From Whitmania pigra (lineage: Eukaryota > Annelida > Clitellata > Hirudinida > Haemopidae), in contig JAJTWR010000475.1 in the NCBI GenBank assembly GCA_021613335.1, positions 186,001 through 250,000 on the forward strand: a DNA stretch of 64,000 nucleotides, in the 5' to 3' direction. Below, piece after piece: positions 18,512 through 27,104 of this stretch. Under the pieces are notes generated by a model. It made no database searches. It was not told the DNA's origin and was given only the letters and a program-made list of their open reading frames with translations. How positions within the stretch are numbered: the stretch's first letter is position 1; each line of letters starts with the position of its first letter. The position numbers and the translations under genes are program-made.

Positions 18512-18829
18512 ATGCGTGAAATCGTGAAATTGGCCGGTGCGGCCGCCTTTGGTTTGGTCTTTGCTGCGCAGGCCGCCGCGCAGTCGCAATTCTCGGTGGC
18601 TGAGCAATCGGCGCAGTCGCAATCGACTTGCGTTGCCAAGCTGACCGCGCCGGCGGAGGAAAAGGTCGCCGCTGTCGCTTATCCGGGCAGCAATCTGGCC
18701 GTTGGCGATTTTTTGGGCGGCATGTACAAGGAGCGCGAGGTTTCCATCGTTCATACCACAAGCTTGGGCTGTAAGGACGGCAATGTGCTGAAGCGCCTGG
18801 ATTGGTACAAGTCGAATATCGGCCTGTAG
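18512..18829 (+). CDS. Small secreted protein of unknown function
   Basis: 105 residues with a clear signal peptide (LAGAAAFGLVFAAQAAAQ, probable cleavage after AAA). The mature part is about 80 residues and contains two cysteines (STCVAKL and SLGCKDG) that could form a disulfide. GGGAGA lies just before the ATG at 18512, and a strong terminator follows 27 bases after the stop, so this is probably a single-gene transcript. I recognise no family. A short secreted protein with its own terminator suggests it can be strongly expressed. Confidence 0.65.
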   Translation: MREIVKLAGAAAFGLVFAAQAAAQSQFSVAEQSAQSQSTCVAKLTAPAEEKVAAVAYPGSNLAVGDFLGGMYKEREVSIVHTTSLGCKDGNVLKRLDWYKSNIGL

Positions 18830-18855
18830 TCGTCCTCGCCTTCAGGGTAGATCGA

Positions 18856-18888
18856 ACGGCGCGGCGAACCTTTCGTCGCGCCGTTTTT
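18856..18888 (+). terminator. Rho-independent terminator
   Basis: Inverted repeat ACGGCGCGGCGA (18856-18867) / TCGTCGCGCCGT (18873-18884, one mismatch) followed by a run of five T. It lies directly downstream of the small secreted protein and ends the transcript before uppP. Confidence 0.75.
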
Positions 18889-18910
18889 CATGCGGGGAAA
18901 AGAGGCCGCC

Positions 18911-19705
18911 TTGGAAAGCCTGTTGCTGATCGCCGCTCTGCTCGGTCTGGTGGAAGGATTGACAGAATTTATCCCGGTATCGTCAACCGGTCATTTGATC
19001 TTTCTGGTCGATCTGCTGGGGTTTCAGGGCCCCCCCGGCAAGGTGTTCGAGGTGGTCATCCAGTTGGGCGCCATTTTGGCCATTTGCACGCTTTACGCTC
19101 GACGGCTGTTCAGCCTTGTGCGGGCAGCGCCGGAAGATCCTGCCGCCCGTCATTTCATCGCCGCTCTTCTGGTTGGTTTTCTTCCAGCCGCGGTCATCGG
19201 TTTTTTTGCCCATGGCTTCATCAAATCGGTACTGTTCTCGCCTTGGGTCGTGGCGATCAGTTTGCCGATCGGCGGCCTGGTCATCTTGATCGTTGAACGC
19301 CATCTGCCCGCGCCTCGATATCGCAAAATCGAGGCGCTCTCGCTGCGCTTGGCGGCTCAGATCGGTTTGTGCCAATGTCTGGCGATGATTCCCGGCGTTT
19401 CGCGTTCGGGGGCTACCATCGTGGGGGCATTGCTGTTGCGCGTCGATCGGGCGACGGCCACCGAATTTTCCTTTTTTTTGGCCATCCCAACCATGCTGGG
19501 AGCAGCGACGCTCGATCTGTACAAAAACTGGGCAAATCTTGGCGGCGGCGCGATCGTCGGCGTTGGTTTTCTAGCCGCCTTCATCGCCGCCCTGGCAGTG
19601 GTTAAAACCTTGGTCGGGTTTGTCTCGCGTCATGGTTTCGCGCCGTTTGGCTGGTACCGCATCCTGCTTGGAGCGCTGATGCTGGGGGTGCTGATCGCGC
19701 GATGA
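18911..19705 (+). CDS. uppP: Undecaprenyl-diphosphatase UppP (BacA)
   Basis: Integral membrane enzyme that recycles undecaprenyl pyrophosphate to the monophosphate carrier for peptidoglycan and other wall polymers. 264 residues and about eight hydrophobic segments. Both active-site motifs are present: GLVEGLTEFIPVSSTGHL (about residues 12-29) and PGVSRSGATIVGALLL. The frame begins with an ATG at 18890, but that codon lies in the terminator T-run. The TTG at 18911, with AAAAGAGG seven bases before it, gives the standard family start. Confidence 0.94.
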   Translation: MESLLLIAALLGLVEGLTEFIPVSSTGHLIFLVDLLGFQGPPGKVFEVVIQLGAILAICTLYARRLFSLVRAAPEDPAARHFIAALLVGFLPAAVIGFFAHGFIKSVLFSPWVVAISLPIGGLVILIVERHLPAPRYRKIEALSLRLAAQIGLCQCLAMIPGVSRSGATIVGALLLRVDRATATEFSFFLAIPTMLGAATLDLYKNWANLGGGAIVGVGFLAAFIAALAVVKTLVGFVSRHGFAPFGWYRILLGALMLGVLIAR

Positions 19706-19861
19706 CCGCCGCCGCGCCTCCAGCCGTGACAGGAAAAGAGCGTCCATTCTCGATCCAGCCATTGCCAGGGATGGCGATGATCGTTATGCTGCGCCAGCCT
19801 CGAGCGCGAGCGTCGTTACCGGCTGGTTGCCGCCGCTGGCTCTTTCGCGTATCCGCTGTTA

Positions 19862-21520
19862 TTGCTGCGCAAAAACCGGAAAAGGCGATTTTTCCCTCGT
19901 GAGCGCGCAAGAGTTTATGAGATCCCTGGTTTTGACGATAAATCGATGATCTTCTTGCGTTCGACACCGGTTGCCGCCGCGGCGCTGGCGTTTAGCGGCA
20001 TACGTATCGCGCTGTTGGTCGCGGCCTTGATTTGGCTGGCGGTGACGCTCCAACCGCCGCTCAACGCCGATGCCGCGGCAATTTTGCAATTTGCCCAGCG
20101 TATGGTGGAAGGCGAGCGCCTGTATATCGATTTGATCGATATCAATCCGCCGTTGATTTTCTGGATATCGGCGAGCGCCGTAGCGGTCGGGCGGATCGTC
20201 GGGCTGGAGGCGGTCGCCGCTTTGATCGTCATGATTCACCTGGCCTGCGCGGCGTCCTTGTTTGCCGCCCACCGCTTGTTTCGTCTCAGCCAGCCAGGCC
20301 GGCAACCTTTGGCGCGCTTCTTGTTGCCGGCAGCAGCTTTATTGGTGGTGTGCCTGTATCCAGGGCAAATGTTTGGCGAACGCGAACATCTGCTGCTGAT
20401 TTCGATGATGCCTTATGGCGCTTTGGCGGTGCTGCGATCGAAGCGGCTGACGCTTGCGCCGGGCTGGAGCGCCGGGGTTGGGATTGCCGCTGCGATCGGC
20501 ATGTGCCTGAAGCCGCATTTTGCCGTTGTGCCTGCGGCGGTCGAGGCTGGCTTGATGATCGCTTTGGGGCCGCAGCGCTGGTTGCGCGACCTCTTGCCCT
20601 GGCTGCTTCTGATTGGCGGGGGAATTTATATCGCGCTAACCTTTTGGTTTTATCCGGTCTATTTCAGCGAAATTTTGCCGATGGCTGCAACCCATTACGG
20701 CGCGATGGACATGTCTAGTCTGCCGTCATTGCTGTTGGGGCAGCAATTGCCGCTAAGCCTGCTGGCATTGGCAGGGGTGGGGGCGTTTGGCTGGCGCGAT
20801 GACCCCGAGCACGAGGCGGTGAGGGTTCTGCTCGCCCTTGCCTTTGGCGCGACTGTCGCGGCAGCGCTGCAATGGAAGGATTGGGATTACCATTTCCTGC
20901 CCGCGCGCGGTTTTTTGATTTTGGCGGCGGCGGCGGCGGTGAGCGCTATTGTTGGCAATTGGCAGGCGCCAACCGGCCGGATTGCCCGCTTGGCGGCGCT
21001 GTTGCTGGCGGCGGGGTTGTTTTTGACCGGGTTCGGCAGCAATCCGTTTTTGGCGCAGCGACGCTTTGCCAGCAGCGAAGGCGGGCGTTTGTTGAGCGCT
21101 CTTCGCGGGCAAGCGCACGGGCAGCGTGTGCTGTGGTTGACGCAATATATCGATCCAACCGCACCGGTGCTCAATTACCTCGATGCTCGTCTGGCCATGC
21201 CCTATATGTCGATGTGGCTGCTCGCGGTCTTGTATGAAGGGACGGCCGATCCGTCCGGTCGCATAAATTTCAATCCGCCCGATCTGCGACCGCCAGCTGA
21301 GCGCAAAATGCTGGAAGATGTCGGCGCATCGTTGGAGCGCTGGCGCCCGCGCCTGATTCTGGTGGCAGAAACCGACAGCGAGGCGGCTTTTCGCGATACT
21401 GATTTCGATTATATCCGCTATTTTCGCCAGGAGCCGCGTTTTACCGCCGAATGGGTCAATTATGAGCGGATCGGCAAAATCGGCGGGACGGTTCTGTATC
21501 GTCGGATCGAAGGGCGTTGA
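19862..21520 (+). CDS. PMT/ArnT-like membrane glycosyltransferase (GT39/GT83 type)
   Basis: 552 residues with about ten hydrophobic segments. The N-terminal segment is followed by a periplasmic loop with acidic residues and the motif DINPPLIFW, typical of the GT-C fold of dolichyl or undecaprenyl-phosphate-sugar protein or lipid mannosyltransferases (ArnT, PMT, RgtA). The C-terminus is a soluble domain (PRLILVAETDSE, DFDYIRYF). Such enzymes decorate lipid A, LPS core or proteins. No clear ribosome site precedes the TTG at 19862; the ATG at 19946 is an alternative that still includes the first membrane segment. Downstream of uppP on the same strand. Confidence 0.72.
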   Translation: MLRKNRKRRFFPRERARVYEIPGFDDKSMIFLRSTPVAAAALAFSGIRIALLVAALIWLAVTLQPPLNADAAAILQFAQRMVEGERLYIDLIDINPPLIFWISASAVAVGRIVGLEAVAALIVMIHLACAASLFAAHRLFRLSQPGRQPLARFLLPAAALLVVCLYPGQMFGEREHLLLISMMPYGALAVLRSKRLTLAPGWSAGVGIAAAIGMCLKPHFAVVPAAVEAGLMIALGPQRWLRDLLPWLLLIGGGIYIALTFWFYPVYFSEILPMAATHYGAMDMSSLPSLLLGQQLPLSLLALAGVGAFGWRDDPEHEAVRVLLALAFGATVAAALQWKDWDYHFLPARGFLILAAAAAVSAIVGNWQAPTGRIARLAALLLAAGLFLTGFGSNPFLAQRRFASSEGGRLLSALRGQAHGQRVLWLTQYIDPTAPVLNYLDARLAMPYMSMWLLAVLYEGTADPSGRINFNPPDLRPPAERKMLEDVGASLERWRPRLILVAETDSEAAFRDTDFDYIRYFRQEPRFTAEWVNYERIGKIGGTVLYRRIEGR

Positions 21521-21536
21521 AAGCAGGCAAAAACGG

Positions 21537-22610
21537 TTAGACCGGATCGGAAAACCGATCGCGGATGGCGATCAAGCTTGGCAGTTCGGCGATAAAGACG
21601 CCGGCCAGCTGGGGATCGAAATGCGACCCCCAGCTGGCATTGATCATGTTGACGGCCTGTTCTATCGTCCAAGGCTCTTTATAGGGCCTGATCGAGGTAA
21701 CGGCATCGAAGACATCGACTAGCGCGACGATCCGGCTGGAAATGGAAATTTCCTCGCCGGCAATGCCGCGCGGATAACCGCTTCCATCCCATTTCTCATG
21801 GTGATTGAGGGCAATGTCATGGGCAACTTGCAACAGCGGAAAATTCGATCCGGCTAGAATTTGCGCTCCGATCGTGGTGTGGGTTTTCATTATTTCCCAC
21901 TCTTGCGCGGTCAGCGGGCCCGGCTTGGACAAGATGGCGTCAGGGATGCCGATCTTGCCGACATCGTGCATCGGCGCGGCCTCATGGATCAGCGCCACCT
22001 GATCCGGCGGCAGCTTCAGCGCCGCGGCCAGATGCCGGGCGAGATAACTCATTCGGACGACATGCGCTCCTGTGTCATTATCGCGAAACTCAGCCGCCGT
22101 CACCAGCCGCCGGACGATTTCGACCCGGGTGTCATGAAGTTCAACGGTGCGCGCACGCACCTCTTCCTCCAGCTTTTCATTGTTACGCCGGGCCTGGCGA
22201 TACAGTAAGCGAACCTCCAGCGTATTGCGGATACGGTGCAGCAACTCCCATGCGATGAAGGGTTTGGTCAAAAAATCACGCACCCCCATCTGCAATGCCC
22301 GATGCCGGGTCGCATCATCGGTTTGAGCTGTCAACATTAAAATAGGTAAATAATCATCTCCGTAAATCGGTTGTAAATTTTCAACCAGTTGAAATCCGTC
22401 AAGATTAGGCATGTGAATGTCAAGCAATAATAAATCATAAGGGTTACGCTGACAGCGTTCGACTACTTTTCGAGAATCTTGTTCGATTTCAACCGCAGTG
22501 AACCCGTTCTGCTCCAGCAATTTTTGCGCTAGAATCAGATTGGCGAGATGGTCATCGACGACCAGGATTCGCGCGGTGAGCGTCGCGTCGCTCTGCGGTT
22601 CTGCCTTCAT
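21537..22610 (-). CDS. Response regulator with HD-GYP domain (c-di-GMP phosphodiesterase)
   Basis: 357 residues. N-terminal receiver: LVVDDHLANL (acidic pair), phospho-acceptor in LLLLDIHMPNLDGFQ, switch residues in MLTAQTD and the lysine in DFLTKPFIAW. A coiled linker follows (about residues 135-165). The HD-GYP domain has the metal-binding HDVGKIGIPD and HHEKWDGSGYPRGIAGEEI, with the full GYP triad, so hydrolysis of c-di-GMP is expected. No sensor kinase lies nearby, so it is an orphan regulator. A signalling link with the decayed diguanylate cyclase 6 kb away cannot be shown. Confidence 0.93.
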   Translation of the reverse strand: MKAEPQSDATLTARILVVDDHLANLILAQKLLEQNGFTAVEIEQDSRKVVERCQRNPYDLLLLDIHMPNLDGFQLVENLQPIYGDDYLPILMLTAQTDDATRHRALQMGVRDFLTKPFIAWELLHRIRNTLEVRLLYRQARRNNEKLEEEVRARTVELHDTRVEIVRRLVTAAEFRDNDTGAHVVRMSYLARHLAAALKLPPDQVALIHEAAPMHDVGKIGIPDAILSKPGPLTAQEWEIMKTHTTIGAQILAGSNFPLLQVAHDIALNHHEKWDGSGYPRGIAGEEISISSRIVALVDVFDAVTSIRPYKEPWTIEQAVNMINASWGSHFDPQLAGVFIAELPSLIAIRDRFSDPV

Positions 22611-22977
22611 CGCATGATTTGCCCTTTCCCGCTCGATCCATCTCGCGCGGGTTTATCGCGTAAAAAATTCCTGCCAATGGCACTTTCGGCGCGATCGTCA
22701 CACCGATTGGGGTTCATGTCGGTTACAACCGTTCAAGTACAGAAAATAAATACATATTCTCAATGCCTTCGCGAGAAAACAACACATTGCCAATATAGCG
22801 ACGATTGATTCTATTTTCACCTGTTCGTTTAAAAGGAGGAGCACAGGCGGCGATAAAAATTCTTCGGTCGAACAATTGACGAGATACTCGAAGGGCGCTC
22901 GTGAGCGCTATCCCCGAAATCCACGCCATTGGAGAGAACAGACGAAACCAACCAGGGACGGTCGTTTTCTTGAAGAA
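22611..22977. other. Intergenic region, no gene recognised
   Basis: Between the HD-GYP gene start and the tRNA-Ala 3' end. Only short unconvincing frames exist on either strand. It must hold the HD-GYP promoter on the minus strand, but no clear hexamer pair was identified. No inverted repeat of note was found. Confidence 0.4.
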
Positions 22978-23053
22978 TGGTGGAGCTGATGAGAGTCGAA
23001 CTCACGACCTCTGCAGTGCGATTGCAGCGCTCTCCCAACTGAGCTACAGCCCC
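22978..23053 (-). tRNA. tRNA-Ala (anticodon CGC)
   Basis: Minus-strand cloverleaf: acceptor GGGGCTG pairs with CAGCTCC with one G-T pair; D arm GCTC/GAGC with loop AGTTGGGA; anticodon stem CTGCA/TGCAG around loop ATCGCAC, giving anticodon CGC (codon GCG); T loop TTCGACT; encoded CCA at 22978-22980. GCG is a common alanine codon in this GC-rich genome, which explains a dedicated CGC tRNA. Confidence 0.95.
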
Positions 23054-23103
23054 AGCTGCGCCGATGGATTATCGTCACCGGCGCCGCCTTGTCAAGCCGA
23101 AGA

Positions 23104-24072
23104 TCACGGCAACCGCACCCCGGCTTTGACGAAAGGCGCAAGGAGTGGAACAGGGATGGCGCAGTCAATCTCGCCCGATGCGTAGGGCGCTATTGTGTAA
23201 ACATCGAAGCGGATAAGCAGCTGGCCCGGGGTGAGCAGCCAGTTGCCGAAATCGGCGATCGCCGGTTCCGGGTCGGCATCGTCGAACAGCAAGCGGTTAT
23301 TGGCCGCCTGGTGCTGGCGCGTCAGATCGGCCCGGCAAGCGTCGGTTACAGCCGCCAGCAATGACGGTTCGTCACGAAACAGCTCGCCGCGTTCAAAGAA
23401 CCGTCCCTGGACCGGATCGTAGGCAAAAGCCATGCGCGTGGGCTGGCCATGGGCCCCGCCAAGATAGCGATAAGACGACACGCCGATGCTGATCAACTCA
23501 GGCGAGGACACGGCAATTCGGTATGAGGCGGTGTAAAGGAGCGAGTGTCCGCCTTCGAGAGCGGCCATTTCGAGTTCTTTCAGATTTCCCTCATACGCGA
23601 CCCAGCCTTGCGCCTGACTGTTGAAAAGGGCGGCGCGGCTGGCGTCTGCCAGACTCAGAACCGGCGTGGCGGTGGCGATGGTATATTTTTGCCGCTTATC
23701 GGTAAAGGCGCGATAAAGAGGCAGAATGCGCGGCGCGCCTTCGGCGCCGTGGAGATGGTTGGCGAGCTCCGCTTGCCGGTCGCGAATGACGTGGGCAACG
23801 CAATCGCGATCGACCTTGACGCCGTCGTAAACACAGTTTTTCGCTCGTTGCCGCAGCCAGATGCGCTGACGAGCGAGCAGCGCCTGCTTGTCTTTATCCT
23901 CCAAAAGCGCGCGTAAGCGGTTATAGCTGGCGGCCATGGCATCGTCGAGGGCCATCAGCTCCGGTTGTGCGCAGATCGCCTTATCCAGGGGGGCGGCGGC
24001 TTTGGCGCAATCGAACGCCATCGCCGGTTCGGCCGTGGCGAGTAACAGCAGGCTGACGAGAAGAGGTCGCAT
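23104..24072 (-). CDS. Secreted LprI-like protein with DUF3298-like C-terminal domain
   Basis: 322 residues. Signal peptide MRPLLVSLLLLATAEPAMA, then an LprI-type four-cysteine helical unit (FDCAKAAAPLDKAICAQPELMALDDAM, RQRIWLRQRAKNCV, DRDCVAHVIRDRQAEL), about residues 20-105. The rest has the DUF3298/RsiV-like pattern: strand ISIGVSSYRYLGGAHGQP, FAYDPVQGRFFERGELF, then DFGNWLLTPGQLLIRFDVYTIAPYASG. LprI-type domains in some bacteria inhibit lysozyme, and DUF3298 is found in lysozyme-binding anti-sigma factors, so a periplasmic lysozyme- or wall-related role is possible but inferred. Confidence 0.75.
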   Translation of the reverse strand: MRPLLVSLLLLATAEPAMAFDCAKAAAPLDKAICAQPELMALDDAMAASYNRLRALLEDKDKQALLARQRIWLRQRAKNCVYDGVKVDRDCVAHVIRDRQAELANHLHGAEGAPRILPLYRAFTDKRQKYTIATATPVLSLADASRAALFNSQAQGWVAYEGNLKELEMAALEGGHSLLYTASYRIAVSSPELISIGVSSYRYLGGAHGQPTRMAFAYDPVQGRFFERGELFRDEPSLLAAVTDACRADLTRQHQAANNRLLFDDADPEPAIADFGNWLLTPGQLLIRFDVYTIAPYASGEIDCAIPVPLLAPFVKAGVRLP

Positions 24073-24081
24073 CGAATGTCC

Positions 24082-25017
24082 CTATTTTTTGCCCAGCAGG
24101 GCGCGGGCGGCGGCGGCGTCGAGGGCAATTTGGTCGAGCAGGGCGGCTGGCCCGGAAAATTTCATTTCCGGGCGGATGAAATGAATCAGATCGATCGTCA
24201 CTCTACGACCGTAAAGATCGCCGGTGAAATCGAATAAATGGGTTTCCAGCCGTATATCTTGTCCGTGGAACGTCGGTCGCCAACCGAGATTGGCCACTCC
24301 GTTGAAGCTTTCGCCGTTCTGGAGGATCGCACGCACGGCATAGACGCCGCAACAGGCGTGCAAATAGCCGCCAAGGCTGAGATTGGCGGTTGGAAAGCCG
24401 ATGGTTCGACCGCGCCGATTCCCTTGCTGAACATGACCCGAAATCCGAAATGGCCGCCCGAGCAGGCGCGCGGCATGCAGCGGTTCGCCGCGCACCAGAT
24501 AATCGCGAATCCGGGTAGAGGAATAAGACTCGCCATTGGCGCAACATTGCGGCGCTACGGCGGTGACGCCAAAACCGGACAAAGCCCCGCGTTCGGCTAG
24601 ATAACGGGCATTGCCGGCGCGACCGCGACCGAAACAGAAATCGTGTCCCACGACGACATGGCGAACGCCCAACCCTGCGATCAGCACGTCCTCAACGAAA
24701 CTGTCGGCGGTGGCATTGGCAAAAGCGCGGGTAAAGCGCAACAAAATCACGGCGTCGAGCTTCAAATCGGCGAGGGCTGACAGTTTATCGCGCACCGGGG
24801 TCAGGCGGAAAGCGGAAGCTTGCGGATGGAACAAGGTGCGAGGATGCGGCTCGAAGGTCAAAACCGCCACCGGACCGCCGCCCAAACGGGCGGCGATCCG
24901 CATCGCGCAACCGATGACGGCGCGATGGCCTAGATGAACCCCATCGAAATTGCCAATGGCCACGACACCGCCCGCAAGGTTTGACGGGAGCGATGTCAAC
25001 GATCGAACGAGGCGCAT
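24082..25017 (-). CDS. ribF: Bifunctional riboflavin kinase / FAD synthetase
   Basis: Makes FMN and then FAD from riboflavin. 311 residues. The N-terminal nucleotidyltransferase domain has GNFDGVHLGHRAVIG and FEPHPRTLF. The C-terminal flavokinase domain has GRTIGFPTANL (ATP/Mg site), GVYAV, NLGWRPTF and ETHLFDF with the catalytic Glu. Family-typical length. The next gene on the strand, the LprI-like protein, begins nine bases after the ribF stop, so the two may share a transcript. Confidence 0.95.
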   Translation of the reverse strand: MRLVRSLTSLPSNLAGGVVAIGNFDGVHLGHRAVIGCAMRIAARLGGGPVAVLTFEPHPRTLFHPQASAFRLTPVRDKLSALADLKLDAVILLRFTRAFANATADSFVEDVLIAGLGVRHVVVGHDFCFGRGRAGNARYLAERGALSGFGVTAVAPQCCANGESYSSTRIRDYLVRGEPLHAARLLGRPFRISGHVQQGNRRGRTIGFPTANLSLGGYLHACCGVYAVRAILQNGESFNGVANLGWRPTFHGQDIRLETHLFDFTGDLYGRRVTIDLIHFIRPEMKFSGPAALLDQIALDAAAARALLGKK

Positions 25018-25061
25018 GAGGAAAGGTTCTATCGTCGAAAATCAAGAAAAGGGAAAGCCGT

Positions 25062-25496
25062 TCAGCCGCCACGGCTTGGCACCATGATCACGGCTTCGCC
25101 CTCGATGACGGTGTTATCGCCAACCTTGCATAGGGTGGACAAGACGATGCGTTTTTTTTCCGGCACGATTGCGGTGATGGTGGCGGTGGCGGTGACCGTA
25201 TCGCCGATGCGTACCGGCGCTTTGAATTTCAACTGCTGGCTGATATAGATTGCGCCCGGTCCCGGCAGTTTGGTTCCGAGCACGGTTGAGATAAAACCAG
25301 CCGAGAGCATCCCATGGGCGATCCGCCCCTTGAACATGGTGGCGGCGGCGAATTCCTGGTTCAGGTGAACCGGGTTGGTATCGCCTGAAATGCCGGCGAA
25401 CAGCACGATATCCGCTTCCGTCACCGTTTTGGCAAAGGATGCCGATTGGCCAAGCTGTAACTCTTCGAGGTAGAAACCGTTCAGATCGTTGCTCAC
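25062..25496 (-). CDS. MaoC-family (R)-specific enoyl-CoA hydratase
   Basis: 144 residues, single hot-dog domain. The hydratase-2 signature is present: FAGISGDTNPVHLNQEFA (catalytic Asp and His) followed by FKGRIAHGMLSAGFIS. Downstream KFKAPVRIGDTVTATATI is the usual central strand. Enzymes of this size hydrate trans-2-enoyl-CoA to (R)-3-hydroxyacyl-CoA (PhaJ-like), feeding polyhydroxyalkanoate or fatty acid metabolism. No PHA gene is visible in the window. It lies 44 bases upstream of ribF on the same strand. Confidence 0.88.
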   Translation of the reverse strand: MSNDLNGFYLEELQLGQSASFAKTVTEADIVLFAGISGDTNPVHLNQEFAAATMFKGRIAHGMLSAGFISTVLGTKLPGPGAIYISQQLKFKAPVRIGDTVTATATITAIVPEKKRIVLSTLCKVGDNTVIEGEAVIMVPSRGG

Positions 25497-25587
25497 GGAT
25501 CAGATCCTGCTCTGACAGAAGATAAAGGCGGATGCCCGCTGCCGTTATAGCAATCGCTGCCGGGTGTCTGCAACCAGGGCTGTTGGA

Positions 25588-26169
25588 TTAACGCTGTCCG
25601 TCAAAGACCGAAACCGCTTCTTTCGTCAGCCCCCCCAGGCGGGCATGAACGCGACCGCCCGTTCCCATGACCAGAGCGAACAGAATTTCCCGCGGTTTCG
25701 GGGCATCCTGGATACCGATCTCGATGCTGTTGAAATGGCTGCGAACATAACAGGCATGAATGTAATGCACCGGCGCCATCATCCGGTAACCGGCGCAGGC
25801 AACCGCCTTTACCGCCGGCACCATGGCTTTTGGCTCGCCCAGAACCTGACGCATTGCCCAGCCGCCGGCTTCGTGCCAGACGGCGCCATGCTCCATCTCG
25901 CCATCGATGCCGACGATCGCCGCCTTGCTGTAAACTTCGACAGCCTCTTTTCCGCCAAGCATTTCGACCAGTTCCGCCGCCAATTCCCTTCCAAGCGGCC
26001 GCAACGCCGCCATGAAGGGTAAAAGGTCCGGTTCGTAGCGGCCGGCATAGGGATTATCGATCACCGCGCTGGCCACGGCGAGCTTTAAAGCTTTGGGCGG
26101 CGGCGGTCCTCCTTCGTGATAGATGGTCTCGATGGTCAACTGGCGTTTACGGATCTGGATCGGGGGCAT
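25588..26169 (-). CDS. DUF1185 'amino acid synthesis' family protein
   Basis: 193 residues. Conserved-looking blocks: KRQLTIETIYHEGG, VIDNPYAGRYEPDL, EVYSKAAIVGIDGEMEHGA, VHYIHACYVRSHFNSIEI. These match DUF1185, often called amino acid synthesis family protein, whose biochemical role is not settled. GGAGATG before the ATG at 26169 decides the start, although the frame opens nine codons earlier. It sits last in a minus-strand row with an oxidoreductase and a LIV-type ABC transporter. Such proteins are often found next to amidases and branched-chain amino acid-type transporters, as here. Confidence 0.75.
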   Translation of the reverse strand: MPPIQIRKRQLTIETIYHEGGPPPPKALKLAVASAVIDNPYAGRYEPDLLPFMAALRPLGRELAAELVEMLGGKEAVEVYSKAAIVGIDGEMEHGAVWHEAGGWAMRQVLGEPKAMVPAVKAVACAGYRMMAPVHYIHACYVRSHFNSIEIGIQDAPKPREILFALVMGTGGRVHARLGGLTKEAVSVFDGQR

Positions 26170-26196
26170 GATTTCATCTCCGGGTTCAGGCGGCAT

Positions 26197-27081
26197 TCAC
26201 TGGACATGCCGATAGATCTCTGTGTTATCGACCCCGGGCGAGGATCGTTCGAGGGCTTGCTGCCAAAACACGTTGCACAATGTCAGCAATCGAGCATCGA
26301 CGCCGGTCATGGTTTGCAACCGGGCGGCGATGGCAAGATCCTTGGCTTGCGAAGCCAGAGCGAATCCGCCGTTGAAATTGCGCGGAATGATGAATTGGCG
26401 CAGTTTCGAGACGCTTGCCGCGTTTTGCCCGCTCGAGGCGTTCAACACATCGGCAAAGACAGCCGGATCGAGCTGCATCCGCTCGGCAATGGCCAGCGCC
26501 TCACAGACGGCGAGCAACCCGGCGGCATAAACATAATTGTTGAGGGCCTTCATGGCATGAGCCGAGCCGGTGGCGCCGGTGCGGATGACCGTCGAACTCA
26601 TGCATGCCAGAACCGGCTCGATCCGCGCGAAAGTGGCATCGTCGGCGCCGACCATGACGGTGAGCGCGCCGGTTCGCGCTTTGGCCACCGCGCCTGAGAC
26701 CGGCGCATCGACCAGGCCGATGCCGGCTGCGCGTAAAACGGGGACCAGCCGCAGCGTCTGTATCGGGTCGGACGATCCCATATCGACGATCGTAGCCCCG
26801 CTGCCCAGGATCTGCGCCAGACCCGGCGCGCCGCCGTCTCCCTCGATCGCGCAGGAGGTAACGGCGCTGTCGGGCAACATGGTTATGACCGTGTCGCAGG
26901 CGGCAAGCGCATCCAGGCGCGTTCCAGCCGACAGGGTTCTGCCATAAGACGCAAGGGTGGACAGGCGCGCCAGCGCCGCTGGATCGCGATCGAAAGCAAT
27001 GATTTCCACCTGCGCCCTGCTGGCAAGGGTTCCGGCCATGGGAAAGCCCATTTTCCCCAAGCCGACAAAGCCTATCGTCAT
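26197..27081 (-). CDS. NAD(P)-dependent oxidoreductase, 3-hydroxyisobutyrate dehydrogenase family
   Basis: 294 residues of the beta-hydroxyacid dehydrogenase family. N-terminal dinucleotide site IGFVGLGKMGFPMAGTLASR, substrate-binding DAPVSGAVAKARTGALTVMVG, and the catalytic lysine in SAHAMKALNNYVYAAGLLAVCEAL. Members reduce or oxidise 3-hydroxyisobutyrate, tartronate semialdehyde or related acids; the exact substrate cannot be read. Its stop is 27 bases before DUF1185 and its start 23 bases after livF, so it is part of the same transcription unit as the transporter. Confidence 0.88.
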   Translation of the reverse strand: MTIGFVGLGKMGFPMAGTLASRAQVEIIAFDRDPAALARLSTLASYGRTLSAGTRLDALAACDTVITMLPDSAVTSCAIEGDGGAPGLAQILGSGATIVDMGSSDPIQTLRLVPVLRAAGIGLVDAPVSGAVAKARTGALTVMVGADDATFARIEPVLACMSSTVIRTGATGSAHAMKALNNYVYAAGLLAVCEALAIAERMQLDPAVFADVLNASSGQNAASVSKLRQFIIPRNFNGGFALASQAKDLAIAARLQTMTGVDARLLTLCNVFWQQALERSSPGVDNTEIYRHVQ

Positions 27082-27104
27082 CGTTACCTGCCTTGCTGCG
27101 TCTG

